A DNA stretch of 64,000 nt from Pseudoclavibacter terrae. Its GTDB lineage: Bacteria; Actinomycetota; Actinomycetes; Actinomycetales; Microbacteriaceae. Location of the stretch: contig NZ_WBJX01000001.1 in assembly GCF_008831075.1 (NCBI RefSeq), positions 1,002,515 through 1,066,514 of the forward strand, read 5' to 3'. The notes beneath the pieces are model-generated. The model saw only the letters and a program-made list of their open reading frames with translations. It ran no database searches and was not told the origin of the DNA. Shown in pieces: positions 33,168 to 41,330 of the stretch (position 1 is its first letter; each line of letters begins with the position of its first letter). Made by a program: the position numbers and the translations under genes.

Positions 33168-34502
33168 GTGACTGAACAGCACAAGCAGGCTGAGGCCCAC
33201 CAGCACGAGGCGGACTCGGCCACCTTCAGGATCGGCGACAGGACCGCGGAGTTCCCAGTCCTGCGCGCCACCGAGGGCGCTGACGCGGTCGACATCTCGA
33301 CGTTCATGAAGCAGACGGGGTACACCACGCTCGACCAGGGCTTCGTCAACACGTCGTCGACCAAGTCCGCCATCACGTACATCGATGGGGCGAACGGCAT
33401 CCTGCGCTATCGCGGCTATCCGATCGAGGAGCTCGCCTCCAAGTCGAGCTTCCTCGAGGTCGCCTACCTCCTCATCTACGGCCAGCTGCCGACCGAGTCC
33501 GAGTACCAGGACTTCACCGACCGCATCCGCCACCACACGCTGCTCCACGAGGACCTCAAGCGCTTCTTCACGGCACTGCCGCCGCACGCGCACCCCATGT
33601 CGGTCCTCTCGAGTGCCGTCAACGCGCTGTCCACGTACTACGAGGACTCGCTCGACGTGCACAACCCGGAGATGGTCGAGCAGTCGACCATCCGCCTCCT
33701 GGCCAAGATCCCGGTCATCGCCGCTTACGCGCACAAGAAGAGCATCGGACAGGCGTTCCTGTACCCGGACAACTCGCTCGACTTCGTCGACAACTTCCTC
33801 AAGCTCAACTTCGGCAACCTCGCCGAGCCGTACGAGGCGAACCCGGTTCTCTCGAAGGCACTCGAGCGACTCCTGATCCTGCACGCCGACCACGAGCAGA
33901 ACGCGTCGACGTCGACGGTCCGCCTCGTCGGCTCGACCGAGGCGAACATGTACTCGTCGATCTCAGCCGGCATCAGCGCGCTCAACGGCCCGCTGCACGG
34001 TGGCGCCAACGAGGCTGTCCTGAAGATGCTCGCGCAGATCCAGGAATCGGGCGAGGGCGTCGACCGCTTCGTCGAGCGCGTGAAGAACAAGGAAGACGGC
34101 GTCCGCCTCATGGGCTTCGGGCACCGCGTCTACAAGAGCTACGACCCGCGCGCGAAGCTCGTCAAGGAGTCCGCCGACGAGGTGCTCGCAGCCCTCGGGG
34201 TCAACGACCCGCTCCTCGAGCTCGCGACGCAGCTCGAGCAGGTCGCGCTCAACGACGACTACTTCAAAGAGCGCAGCTTGTACCCGAACGTCGACTTCTA
34301 CACCGGCATCATCTACAAGGCGATGGGATTCCCTACCCGCATGTTCACGGTGCTCTTCGCCATCGGCCGCCTCCCCGGCTGGCTCGCGCACTGGCGCGAG
34401 GCGAACGGCGACGCCAAGACGAAGATCGGTCGCCCGCAGCAGCTGTACACGGGAGAGGCCGAGCGCCACTACCCCGAAGACCGCGGATTCCAGCTGCTCT
34501 GA
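33168..34502 (+). CDS. gltA: citrate synthase, type II
   Basis: 444-residue TCA-cycle enzyme that condenses acetyl-CoA and oxaloacetate. The catalytic residues are found in NGPLHGGANE (His), GFGHRVYK (His) and YPNVDFYTG (Asp). The N-terminal 50-residue beta domain of the hexameric, NADH-sensitive type II enzymes is present (SATFRIGDR, AVDISTFMKQTGY). GAGGAGGA at 33157-33164 precedes GTG 33168 by 3 nt. Two strong hairpins follow and separate it from convergent dapD. Confidence 0.97.
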   Translation: MTEQHKQAEAHQHEADSATFRIGDRTAEFPVLRATEGADAVDISTFMKQTGYTTLDQGFVNTSSTKSAITYIDGANGILRYRGYPIEELASKSSFLEVAYLLIYGQLPTESEYQDFTDRIRHHTLLHEDLKRFFTALPPHAHPMSVLSSAVNALSTYYEDSLDVHNPEMVEQSTIRLLAKIPVIAAYAHKKSIGQAFLYPDNSLDFVDNFLKLNFGNLAEPYEANPVLSKALERLLILHADHEQNASTSTVRLVGSTEANMYSSISAGISALNGPLHGGANEAVLKMLAQIQESGEGVDRFVERVKNKEDGVRLMGFGHRVYKSYDPRAKLVKESADEVLAALGVNDPLLELATQLEQVALNDDYFKERSLYPNVDFYTGIIYKAMGFPTRMFTVLFAIGRLPGWLAHWREANGDAKTKIGRPQQLYTGEAERHYPEDRGFQLL

Positions 34503-34525
34503 CGCTGGCCCGCGCAAAGACAAGA

Positions 34526-34579
34526 GAGAGCCGCCGGAACCTGGAAACCCCTGAGAGGGCTTCCGCTCCGGCGGCTCTC
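34526..34579. terminator. terminator hairpin behind gltA
   Basis: GAGAGCCGCCGGA (34526-34538) pairs perfectly with TCCGGCGGCTCTC (34567-34579), 13 bp, around a 28-nt loop. Active in either direction between convergent gltA and dapD. Confidence 0.7.
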
Positions 34580-34593
34580 GCTCTACGCTGAAC

Positions 34594-34650
34594 GAACAAG
34601 ACACTCCCCGCTCGAGCCGCACGACAGGTGGCCAGCGGGGAGTGTTGTTC
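34594..34650. terminator. second hairpin between gltA and dapD
   Basis: CACTCCCCGCT and AGCGGGGAGTG with outer GAACAA/TTGTTC form a stem interrupted by a two-base bulge; the loop is about 21 nt. Probably the terminator of dapD on the minus strand; the plus side ends in TGTTGTTC. Confidence 0.65.
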
Positions 34651-34675
34651 GGTCTCCAGGTTGCGGAGGCTGCTG

Positions 34676-35659
34676 CTAGGCGTGCAGCGCGTCGTTGAGC
34701 TGGATGCCGGCCCCCGTCCGAGCTAGGGCCTCGACGGCGCCGTTGAGCGAATTGCGACGGAACAGCAGGTTCGGCACGCCGGAGAGCTCGGCGGCCTTCA
34801 CCGAGCGGGGCTCGCCGATCTGACCGTCGGGGTCGCTCACGCCGATGAGGGAGACCTTGGTGCCGGCCGTGACGTACAGGCCCGCCTCGACGATCGAGTC
34901 GTCGCCAAGGGAGATGCCGATGCCGGAGTTCGCGCCAAGCAGTGCGCGCTCGCCGATGCGGATGCGCTCCTTGCCCCCGCCCGAGAGCGTGCCCATGATG
35001 GATGCGCCCCCGCCGATGTCGCTGCCGGCGCCGAGGACGACGCCCTGGGAGACGCGGCCCTCGACCATGGAACGGCCGAGCGTGCCCGCGTTGAAGTTGA
35101 CGAAGCCCTCGTGCATGACGACCGTCCCCGGCGCGAGGTGCGCACCGAGCCGGACGCGTCCGCCGTCCGCGATGCGCACATCCTCCGGCATCACGTAGTC
35201 GAGGAGGCGCGGGAACTTGTCGACGGCGTAGACCTGGATGCCCTCGCGCTGGAGGCCCGCGCGCGAGCTCGCCGCGAGCTCCGGTCGCATGGGCCCGACG
35301 TTGGTCCACGCGTTGGTCGGCAGGTGGCCGAAGATGCCGTCGAGGTTGATGCTGTTGGGCTCGACGATGAGGTGGCTCAGGAGGTGCAGGCGCAGGTAGG
35401 CGTCGACGACGCTCTCAACGGGACCGTCAAGCTCCACGGTCACGGTGACGGGGCTGACCTGGACCTGGCGACGCTCGTCATCGTAGGCGAGAGCGGCGAA
35501 GCTCGCAGGCGAGATGTGCGGGTCCCGGCCCTCTGGCAGGGCGCCGAGCGAGGGCGTCGGGAACCAGGCGTCGAGCACCTGTCCGTCGTTCGTGATCGTG
35601 GCGAGGCCGTCGCCCCACGCGGTCCGCGGGTCGTTGGAGGTTGGTGCATCGTTGGTCAT
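34676..35659 (-). CDS. dapD: tetrahydrodipicolinate N-succinyltransferase
   Basis: 327-residue left-handed beta-helix acyltransferase that succinylates tetrahydropicolinate in lysine/diaminopimelate synthesis. The hexapeptide-repeat coil runs from about residue 160 to 265 (VRIADGGRVRLGAHLAPGTV, VVLGAGSDIGGGASIMG, ALLGANSGIGISLGDD). The longer N-terminal domain (HISPASFAALAYDD, NAWTNVGPM) is that of the actinobacterial DapD group. TAGCCT ends exactly 6 nt before the ATG, with no usable ribosome binding site, so the mRNA is probably leaderless. It diverges from dapE. Confidence 0.95.
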   Translation of the reverse strand: MTNDAPTSNDPRTAWGDGLATITNDGQVLDAWFPTPSLGALPEGRDPHISPASFAALAYDDERRQVQVSPVTVTVELDGPVESVVDAYLRLHLLSHLIVEPNSINLDGIFGHLPTNAWTNVGPMRPELAASSRAGLQREGIQVYAVDKFPRLLDYVMPEDVRIADGGRVRLGAHLAPGTVVMHEGFVNFNAGTLGRSMVEGRVSQGVVLGAGSDIGGGASIMGTLSGGGKERIRIGERALLGANSGIGISLGDDSIVEAGLYVTAGTKVSLIGVSDPDGQIGEPRSVKAAELSGVPNLLFRRNSLNGAVEALARTGAGIQLNDALHA

Positions 35660-35665
35660 GGCTCC

Positions 35666-35671
35666 AGGCTA
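35666..35671 (-). promoter_or_regulatory. -10 TAGCCT of dapD, leaderless
   Basis: Minus-strand TAGCCT (35671 to 35666) ends 6 nt before ATG 35659. Confidence 0.6.
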
Positions 35672-35720
35672 CCCAGCGATGAGGTCGCGCGGGACGAGCG
35701 AGCCGGTTCCGGTGAGGACT

Positions 35721-35726
35721 TAGGCT
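35721..35726 (+). promoter_or_regulatory. -10 TAGGCT of dapE, leaderless
   Basis: TAGGCT ends 7 nt before ATG 35734; no ribosome binding site. Confidence 0.6.
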
Positions 35727-35733
35727 TGAGCGC

Positions 35734-36864
35734 ATGTCTTCTCTCGCGAGCGCCGACGCCCTCGATCTCACGCGACCTTCGACCGAGCTCACGAGGCTGC
35801 TGTGCGACATCCCGTCGGTCTCCGGTGACGAGGCGCTGATCGCCGACACGATCGAGGCCGCGCTCGCTCCGTACCCGCATCTCGAGGTGCTCCGGCTCGG
35901 CAACACGATCGTCGCCCGCACATCGCTCGGTCGCGCCCAACGGGTCGCGATCGCGGGGCACATCGACACGGTTCCGATCAACGAGAACCTCCCGACCCGC
36001 CCTGAGGTGCTGACGCTCGAGCAGGCGGCCGCGGACGTGCCGGACACGCAGGCCGGCGAGTACCTGTGGGGGCGCGGCACCGTGGACATGAAGGCCGGCG
36101 TCGCCGTGCAGCTGCGGCTCGCGGCGGAGCTCACAGAACCCGCCGTCGACGTCACCTGGATCTGGTACGACAACGAAGAGGTTGCCTCGGACCTCAACGG
36201 CCTCGGGCGGCTGTCCGATGCGCGACCCGATCTGCTCGCCGCGGACTTCGCGATCCTCGGTGAACCCACGAAGGGAGAGGTCGAGGGCGGCTGCAACGGC
36301 ACGATCCGCGTCGACATCCGCACGCGCGGCAAGCGTGCACACTCCGCGCGCGCCTGGGTGGGCGAGAACGCCATCCACCGGGCGGCGCCGATCCTCGCGA
36401 GGCTCGCAGCCTTCGACCCGGCCACCGTTCCCGTCGAGGGGCTCGACTACCGGGAGGGGCTCAACGCCGTCCGCATCTCGGGGGGAGTCGCCGGCAATGT
36501 CATCCCAGACGAGTGCGTCGTGCACGTCAACTACCGCTTCGCTCCGGACAAGTCGCTCGATGAGGCCGAGGCGAAGCTCCGAGAGTGGTTCGGCGACTTC
36601 GAGCTCGACTTCGTGGATCGCTCTCCCGCCGCGCGTCCCGGGTTGGACGCGCCGCTCGCCCGCGGCTTCCTTGAGGCCGTCGGGGCCCAAGCCAAGCCGA
36701 AGTACGGGTGGACGGACGTGGCGCGCTTCTCGGCCCTTGGCGTCCCGGCCGTCAACTACGGCCCAGGCGACCCGCTGAAGGCGCACGCGGACGACGAGCG
36801 GGTGCTGCTGACCGAGATCACGCGCGTCGAGGAGGGGCTCCGCACGTGGCTGACCTCACGCTAG
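35734..36864 (+). CDS. dapE: succinyl-diaminopimelate desuccinylase
   Basis: 376-residue zinc metallopeptidase of the M20 family that releases LL-diaminopimelate from its succinyl derivative. Metal-site motifs: AGHIDTVP (His, Asp), GRGTVDMKAGVA (bridging Asp), WYDNEEVAS (catalytic Glu and ligand Glu), GEPTKGEVEGGCNGT (ligand and substrate region), and a C-terminal NYGPGDP-K-AHADDE (ligand His). The dimerisation lid lies between about residues 180 and 290. The probable leaderless promoter diverges from that of dapD. The next gene starts 19 bp before this stop. Confidence 0.94.
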   Translation: MSSLASADALDLTRPSTELTRLLCDIPSVSGDEALIADTIEAALAPYPHLEVLRLGNTIVARTSLGRAQRVAIAGHIDTVPINENLPTRPEVLTLEQAAADVPDTQAGEYLWGRGTVDMKAGVAVQLRLAAELTEPAVDVTWIWYDNEEVASDLNGLGRLSDARPDLLAADFAILGEPTKGEVEGGCNGTIRVDIRTRGKRAHSARAWVGENAIHRAAPILARLAAFDPATVPVEGLDYREGLNAVRISGGVAGNVIPDECVVHVNYRFAPDKSLDEAEAKLREWFGDFELDFVDRSPAARPGLDAPLARGFLEAVGAQAKPKYGWTDVARFSALGVPAVNYGPGDPLKAHADDERVLLTEITRVEEGLRTWLTSR

Positions 36865-38105
36865 CCAGGACGGGGCGCGACGATTTCACCGTCGCCGCTG
36901 ACACGCGGCCCACCTACTTCTCCTACTACTGGAATCGTCTGCCGCCGCTGGCGCAGGTCGCCATCATCTTCGCCGTCTCCCGGGTCGTGACGACCACGTT
37001 CCTGCTGGCGTTCGCATCGCAGCAGCAGGAGACCTGGCAGTCGCCCGCCAAGCCCGACCTGTGGACCTTCTCGAATCTGTGGGACTCCGCCTGGTACGAG
37101 CGCATCGCGACGGGGCCGTACGGCTACTCCAGTGACCTGCCGAGGAACGACGAGGGGCAGGTCACCGAGAACGCGTGGGCGTTCATGCCCGTGTACCCCG
37201 TGCTCGTCCGCGCGCTGATGCTCGTGACGATGCTCCCATGGGAGATCGCGTCTGTGCTGGTCGCGACGGCTTTCGGGTTCGCCGCGGCGTGGGTCTTCAA
37301 CCGGACGCTGGCCCTGGTCGTCGACAGGAGCACGACGTCGTTCGCGACGCTGCTCTTCTGCATCGGGCCGACGAGCCCCCTGCTGCAGCTCGGCTATGCG
37401 GAGAGCGCGCAGAACTTCTTCGTCGCGCTGCTGCTCTATCTGCTCATCAAGCGGCAGTGGCTCGTCATGCTCCCGGTCATCGTCATCGCGTCCTTCACTC
37501 GCCCGACCGGGCTCGCGTGGGCCATGACGCTCGGCCTGTACTTCCTCGCTCGCTGGTGGATGCACGCCAAGGGCCGGGAGGACTTCCCGAAGCCGGAGGT
37601 CATCAAGGTCATGGCGGCCGGTCTGCTCTCGGCGCTCGCCGGCTTCGGCTGGCTCCTCATCGCCTGGGCTGTCACCGGCGTTCCGTCGGCCTACATCGAC
37701 ACGGAGCTGGCCTGGCGCATCCACTACACCGGCCCCATCGAGCTCGTGCCGTTCACCGGCTGGTTCCACGGTGCGACATTCTGGTTCGGTCAGCCGATCG
37801 GTGCCATCATCGTCGTCCTGTTCGTCGTCGTCGTGCTCGGCGTCATCACGCTCCCGGTCATGCGAAGGCTCGGCATCGAGATCAGGATCTGGCTGCTCAG
37901 CTACTTCACGTACCTGTTCGCCGTGTTCTTCCCGCAGTCGAGCACCTTCCGGCTGCTCATGCCGATGTTCCCCGTCCTCGGCGCGGTGGCCATCCCCAAG
38001 TCGCCGCTCTACCGGGTCGGCGTGGTCGTCGTCATGCTCGTCGGCCAGCTGGTCTGGCTGTACCTCTGCTGGTACACCGTGGAGGGTGACTGGACCCCGG
38101 CTTAG
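36846..38105 (+). CDS. PIG-V-like membrane glycosyltransferase (GT-C fold)
   Basis: 419-residue membrane protein with about ten helices. The family marks of PIG-V/mannosyltransferase-like GT-C proteins are visible: a first periplasmic loop with WDSAWYERIATGPYGYSS, then AFMPVYPVLVRAL and, after helix 4, GYAESAQNFFVALLL, plus TRPTGLAW and a late SSTFRLLMPMFPVLG. Such enzymes move sugars, usually mannose, from polyprenyl phosphates to glycolipids or proteins outside the membrane; the acceptor here is unknown. Start GTG 36846 overlaps dapE by 19 bp, so the two are co-transcribed. Confidence 0.8.
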   Translation: MADLTLARTGRDDFTVAADTRPTYFSYYWNRLPPLAQVAIIFAVSRVVTTTFLLAFASQQQETWQSPAKPDLWTFSNLWDSAWYERIATGPYGYSSDLPRNDEGQVTENAWAFMPVYPVLVRALMLVTMLPWEIASVLVATAFGFAAAWVFNRTLALVVDRSTTSFATLLFCIGPTSPLLQLGYAESAQNFFVALLLYLLIKRQWLVMLPVIVIASFTRPTGLAWAMTLGLYFLARWWMHAKGREDFPKPEVIKVMAAGLLSALAGFGWLLIAWAVTGVPSAYIDTELAWRIHYTGPIELVPFTGWFHGATFWFGQPIGAIIVVLFVVVVLGVITLPVMRRLGIEIRIWLLSYFTYLFAVFFPQSSTFRLLMPMFPVLGAVAIPKSPLYRVGVVVVMLVGQLVWLYLCWYTVEGDWTPA

Positions 38106-38177
38106 CCCGGTCCAAACCGTCACCGTTCCGTGGTCGGAGCGTTATCGTTTCCCTCCTTGAAAGCCCTGGTGTACCCC

Positions 38178-38183
38178 TACATT
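38178..38183 (+). promoter_or_regulatory. -10 TACATT of the lipoprotein gene
   Basis: TACATT lies 55 nt before ATG 38239; the leader ends in GGGGAG. Confidence 0.4.
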
Positions 38184-38238
38184 GAGTGCAGACAACGGCA
38201 CCGACGCGGCAGCGTCGACACAACCAGGGGAGCAGGAC

Positions 38239-38928
38239 ATGGAACGACTCGGGGCGGGGCGGATCGCAGTGATCGCGGCGGTCGGGATGGTGGCACTCTC
38301 GGGGTGCCAGACGACACAGGGGGAGGCGGGACCCACAGCCACGTCGTCACCCGCCGCGACCTCCTCGGCGACGCCCGAGGTCACGGAGACCGCGACAGCA
38401 ACGCCCGCGGAGACGGAACAGCCCGCTGCGGCTTGGGCTGTCGCTTCGATCGACTCAGCGGGTCAGTGCGACCAGTTCACTGAGGCCATGAAAGGCGAGC
38501 TGTCGGCTCCCGAGGTCGTGACGTTCCGGTCCATCTTCTTCGGGCAGCAGGGGGACGAGTTCGTCCAGCTCGGGGACGCAAGTGACAATGTCTGCAGCTG
38601 GACGCCGGTGAAGTCTGCCGAGCAGAAGTGGCGTGAGACGTCGCTGCACATCGCGACTATTCCCGCGAGCGAGGATTTCGACGCGGCCTCGACGTTTGAC
38701 GAGTTCGAGAGCTCGGCCGAGGGGCAGAGTCTCGGGACCTCCACGTACGCGTCAGAGTCGCTTGGGGCTGGCACCGTCTACACGCTCGACGACGTCGTGC
38801 ACGGAGAGGCGGTCAACGCGGATATCTGCCACTACGTCGAGGACAGAAGCGTCGTGACGATCACGCGCGAGGCCGATGGGCAGTGCGTTGCGGCCCTCGA
38901 GCAGGCCGTCGCCGTCGCAAAGGGCTGA
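38239..38928 (+). CDS. hypothetical lipoprotein
   Basis: 229 residues: lipoprotein signal with lipobox LSGC (C23), a Thr/Ser/Ala/Pro-rich spacer of about 40 residues, then a compact domain with four cysteines (GQCDQF, NVCSW, DICHYV, GQCVAAL) that probably form two disulfides. The layout recalls actinobacterial DUF3558-type lipoproteins, but I cannot confirm the family. GGGGAG 8 nt upstream supports ATG 38239; an upstream in-frame TTG at 38182 overlaps the -10 element. A perfect 14-bp hairpin follows. Confidence 0.78.
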   Translation: MERLGAGRIAVIAAVGMVALSGCQTTQGEAGPTATSSPAATSSATPEVTETATATPAETEQPAAAWAVASIDSAGQCDQFTEAMKGELSAPEVVTFRSIFFGQQGDEFVQLGDASDNVCSWTPVKSAEQKWRETSLHIATIPASEDFDAASTFDEFESSAEGQSLGTSTYASESLGAGTVYTLDDVVHGEAVNADICHYVEDRSVVTITREADGQCVAALEQAVAVAKG

Positions 38929-38955
38929 CCGGCTCGCGTCGACCCCCAGAGACAC

Positions 38956-38988
38956 CGATCGCCGCATCCAGCACGGATGCGGCGATCG
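38956..38988. terminator. bidirectional terminator between lipoprotein gene and sodA
   Basis: CGATCGCCGCATCC pairs with GGATGCGGCGATCG, 14 bp perfect, loop AGCAC. Confidence 0.75.
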
Positions 38989-39017
38989 TCGTCTGCGGGT
39001 CACCCCGCCAGGTTGCG

Positions 39018-39614
39018 CTAGGAGCGTGCGGCGTCGAGGCGCTCGCCGACGTTCTTCCAGTTCACGATGTTCCAGAACGCCTTGATGTAGTCGGCACGGA
39101 CATTCTGGTAGTCGAGGTAGTAGGCGTGCTCCCACACGTCGAGCTGGAGGAGCGGCGTGACCCCGAACGGGATGTTGCCCTGCTGGTCGAACAGCTGGAA
39201 CGTCGTCAGGTTGCCGCCGGTCTGGTCGTAGCCGAGCACCGCCCAGCCGGAGCCCTGGACGCCGAGCGCCACCGCGGTGAACTGCGCCTGGAACTTCTCG
39301 AGCCCGCCGAACTGCTCGTCGATGGCGTCCTTGATGCCACCCTCAGGCTCGCCGCCCTCGGGGGAGAGGTTGGTCCAGAACACGCTGTGGTTGACGTGCC
39401 CGCCGAGGTTGAAGGCGAGGTCCTTCTCGAGCTTGTTGATGTTCGCGAGGTTGCCGCTGTCTCGCGCCTCCGCGATCTGCTCAAGGGCCGTGTTCGCGCC
39501 CTTGACGTACGTCGCGTGGTGCTTGTCGTGGTGCAGCTCCATGATGCGAGCCGAGATGTGCGGCTCGAGTGCCGCGTAGTCGTATGGAAGGTCGGGAAGC
39601 GTGTATTCAGCCAC
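39018..39614 (-). CDS. sodA: superoxide dismutase [Mn/Fe]
   Basis: 198-residue cytosolic enzyme that dismutates superoxide. The metal ligands are recognisable in ELHHDKHHATYV (His), GGHVNHSVFW (His) and the signature DVWEHAYY (Asp and His). AGWAVLGYDQTGGNL-like sequence (SGWAVLGYDQTGG) and the LPYDYAALEPHI start are typical of actinobacterial Mn/Fe enzymes; the metal cannot be decided by eye. GTG 39614 is preceded by AAAGGA with 6-nt spacing. The -10-like TAGCGT is at 39680-39675, giving a leader of about 55 nt. Confidence 0.97.
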   Translation of the reverse strand: MAEYTLPDLPYDYAALEPHISARIMELHHDKHHATYVKGANTALEQIAEARDSGNLANINKLEKDLAFNLGGHVNHSVFWTNLSPEGGEPEGGIKDAIDEQFGGLEKFQAQFTAVALGVQGSGWAVLGYDQTGGNLTTFQLFDQQGNIPFGVTPLLQLDVWEHAYYLDYQNVRADYIKAFWNIVNWKNVGERLDAARS

Positions 39615-39829
39615 GGAAAGTCCTTTCGATCATCTGGCAAGAGCGTGAGGCGTCGTCGACGCCAACGCCTTTCGACGCTACACCTCGCTTCTGGTCGTTC
39701 CCCGTCGTTTCGCCGCACGTCTGCGGGCCTCCAGAACACGACTTTTCACATTCCGGAGGGCCGAATGCACACTCCGTCCACGAATTTGGGATACTAGGAA
39801 GACACTGCACAAATCTTGGAGGCGCAATT

Positions 39830-40000
39830 ATGGCCGCGATGAAACCGCGTACTGGTGACGGACCTATGGAAGCCATCCGCGAAACACGGCTGATCATCGT
39901 CCGTGTACCCCTCGAGGGTGGCGGGCGCCTCGTGGTGTCCGTCAACGACGACGAAGCACGCGAGCTTCGCGATGCGTTGAGCTCGGTCGTCGGCGAATAG
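39830..40000 (+). CDS. DUF3117 protein
   Basis: 56-residue protein of the actinobacteria-specific DUF3117 family. The hallmark MAAMKPRTGDGPMEAIRE and RVPLEGGGRLVVSV are nearly identical to homologues across the phylum. Function is unknown; strong conservation of so small a protein suggests a basic cellular role. GGAGG at 39818-39822 gives ATG 39830. A GATACT hexamer at 39790-39795 is the probable -10. A hairpin terminator follows directly. Confidence 0.95.
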   Translation: MAAMKPRTGDGPMEAIRETRLIIVRVPLEGGGRLVVSVNDDEARELRDALSSVVGE

Positions 40001-40014
40001 CCGTTCCGCACGAA

Positions 40015-40051
40015 GCAGAGGGCGTCGACCATTCGGTCGGCGCCCTTCTGC
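40015..40051 (+). terminator. terminator of the DUF3117 gene
   Basis: A stem of about 16 pairs (GCAGAGGGCGTCGACC against GGTCGGCGCCCTTCTGC) with one wobble and one bulged T, loop ATTC. It also stands at the end of the convergent methyltransferase gene. Confidence 0.75.
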
Positions 40052-40092
40052 TGTGCCGACTCGTCTGCCCTGCCGACTCGGGGCCGTCTTGC

Positions 40093-40722
40093 TCAGCGCA
40101 GCTTCGTGAGCTGCAGGATCCCGCCGTCGAGGGGCAGGAGGGAGAGCCGCAGGTCGTCCTGCAGGTCGAACTCGGCGTAGAGCGCGCGAAGTCCGCTCGT
40201 CAGCGCATCCCGACGTGCCGGGGATGCCACCTTGCCGCCGTTGAGCGCGCCGAGGGCCACGATCGTGCCGCCCGGGCGGATGAGCCGGAGTCCGTGCTGC
40301 AGGTGCGCGCCGATGTGTGCCACGTCGCCACCGATGACGACGAGGTCATACCCGCCCTCCGTCATGCGGGGGAGCACATCCTGCGGGTGGCCCGTGATGA
40401 ATCGGAGGCTCGCCCCCCGCGCGCCCGCGGAGATGAGCAGGCGACGAGCGTGGCCGAGGTACTCGGGCTCGGCATCGATGCAGGTGATCGTCGAGCCAGG
40501 CGCGCCTCGCCAGACCGCGTGGGTCAGGACCCCCGCACCGGTGCCGATCTCGATGATCGTGGAGGCGCCGGTGGCGGCGGCGAGGAAGGTCAGGTGGGCG
40601 GCGGTTGCCGCCGAAGGAAGAGGGAGTCCGAGTTCGAGCGTCAGCTGACGAGCATCGCGGACGAGGGCGTCGTCCACGATCCGCTCGTTGATGTAGCGCG
40701 AGCTGAGCTCCAGTTCAGACAT
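40093..40722 (-). CDS. O-methyltransferase family protein (SAM-dependent)
   Basis: 209-residue class I methyltransferase of the catechol/caffeoyl-CoA O-methyltransferase-like group. The SAM-binding motif IIEIGTGAGVLTHAV, the acidic loop CIDAEPEYLGHARR and the metal-binding-type motif DLVVIGGDVAHI are visible. In mycobacteria, proteins of this type (Rv1220c-like) lie near tat/mrp genes, as here. The substrate is unknown. TAGTCT ends exactly 6 nt before the ATG, so the mRNA is probably leaderless. It diverges from tatB. Confidence 0.9.
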   Translation of the reverse strand: MSELELSSRYINERIVDDALVRDARQLTLELGLPLPSAATAAHLTFLAAATGASTIIEIGTGAGVLTHAVWRGAPGSTITCIDAEPEYLGHARRLLISAGARGASLRFITGHPQDVLPRMTEGGYDLVVIGGDVAHIGAHLQHGLRLIRPGGTIVALGALNGGKVASPARRDALTSGLRALYAEFDLQDDLRLSLLPLDGGILQLTKLR

Positions 40723-40728
40723 TCTCCA

Positions 40729-40734
40729 AGACTA
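40729..40734 (-). promoter_or_regulatory. -10 TAGTCT of the O-methyltransferase gene, leaderless
   Basis: Minus-strand TAGTCT ends 6 nt before ATG 40722. Confidence 0.55.
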
Positions 40735-40813
40735 GCGTCGGCCTGGCCCGCCGGCCCGAATGCGGAGCCCCAGCTGGCGCGCCCCGAGTGCCGTGTTGGC
40801 GCAGACCAGAGCC

Positions 40814-40819
40814 TATGAT
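40814..40819 (+). promoter_or_regulatory. -10 TATGAT of tatB, leaderless
   Basis: TATGAT, a near-consensus hexamer, ends 6 nt before GTG 40826. Confidence 0.65.
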
Positions 40820-40825
40820 GGGACG

Positions 40826-41269
40826 GTGTTTGGGCTGACGTTTGAGAAATTGCTGTTGATCGGCATTATCGCGGCCTTCATCATCGGTCCCGACAAGCTC
40901 CCGAAAGCTGCCGAGCGTCTCGCTGATGCGGTCAAGTGGCTTCGTGGCGCGTCCACGAATGCCAAGTCGCGCATGAAAGAGGAGATGGGCGACGACTTCG
41001 CGGACGTCGACTGGCGCAAGCTCGACCCCAGACAATACGACCCTCGCCGCATCATCCGCGACGCGCTCCTCGCTGAAGACGAGCCCGTGGCTCCTGAACC
41101 AGCTGCCGCGAAGGCGACCTCCACAGGAGCGGCTGCGGGCACCGCGGCCCTGGCCGCCGGCGGAGCGGCCGCCGCTGTCGGCGGTGCGTCGCGGCCGAGC
41201 TGGGCAGCGGGTGCCGCTCCTGCTCCCACCGTGGTCGGGCCGGTGCCCTTCGACGTCGAGGCCACCTGA
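40826..41269 (+). CDS. tatB: Sec-independent (Tat) translocase subunit TatB
   Basis: 147-residue membrane protein of the TatA/TatB family. A single N-terminal helix (LLLIGIIAAFIIGPDKLP) with the Gly-Pro hinge, then an amphipathic helix (KAAERLADAVKWLRG) and a longer charged segment (RMKEEMGDDFADVDWRKLDPRQYDPRR) that is typical of TatB rather than TatA; the tail is Ala/Pro-rich. It forms part of the receptor for twin-arginine substrates such as the Rieske lipoprotein in this window. tatA and tatC are not in the window. GTG start, leaderless layout. Confidence 0.9.
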   Translation: MFGLTFEKLLLIGIIAAFIIGPDKLPKAAERLADAVKWLRGASTNAKSRMKEEMGDDFADVDWRKLDPRQYDPRRIIRDALLAEDEPVAPEPAAAKATSTGAAAGTAALAAGGAAAAVGGASRPSWAAGAAPAPTVVGPVPFDVEAT

Positions 41270-41330
41270 TCCTGACGCCCATCGACGCTCCCCGAAGTGG
41301 GCGCGCCGAATCCCGGCGGGCTGGGCCGCT

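Noticed and set aside
38182-38238. Upstream TTG start for the lipoprotein gene
   Set aside because: It overlaps the -10-like TACATT and would place about 19 hydrophilic residues before a normal lipoprotein signal peptide; ATG 38239 has a ribosome binding site.
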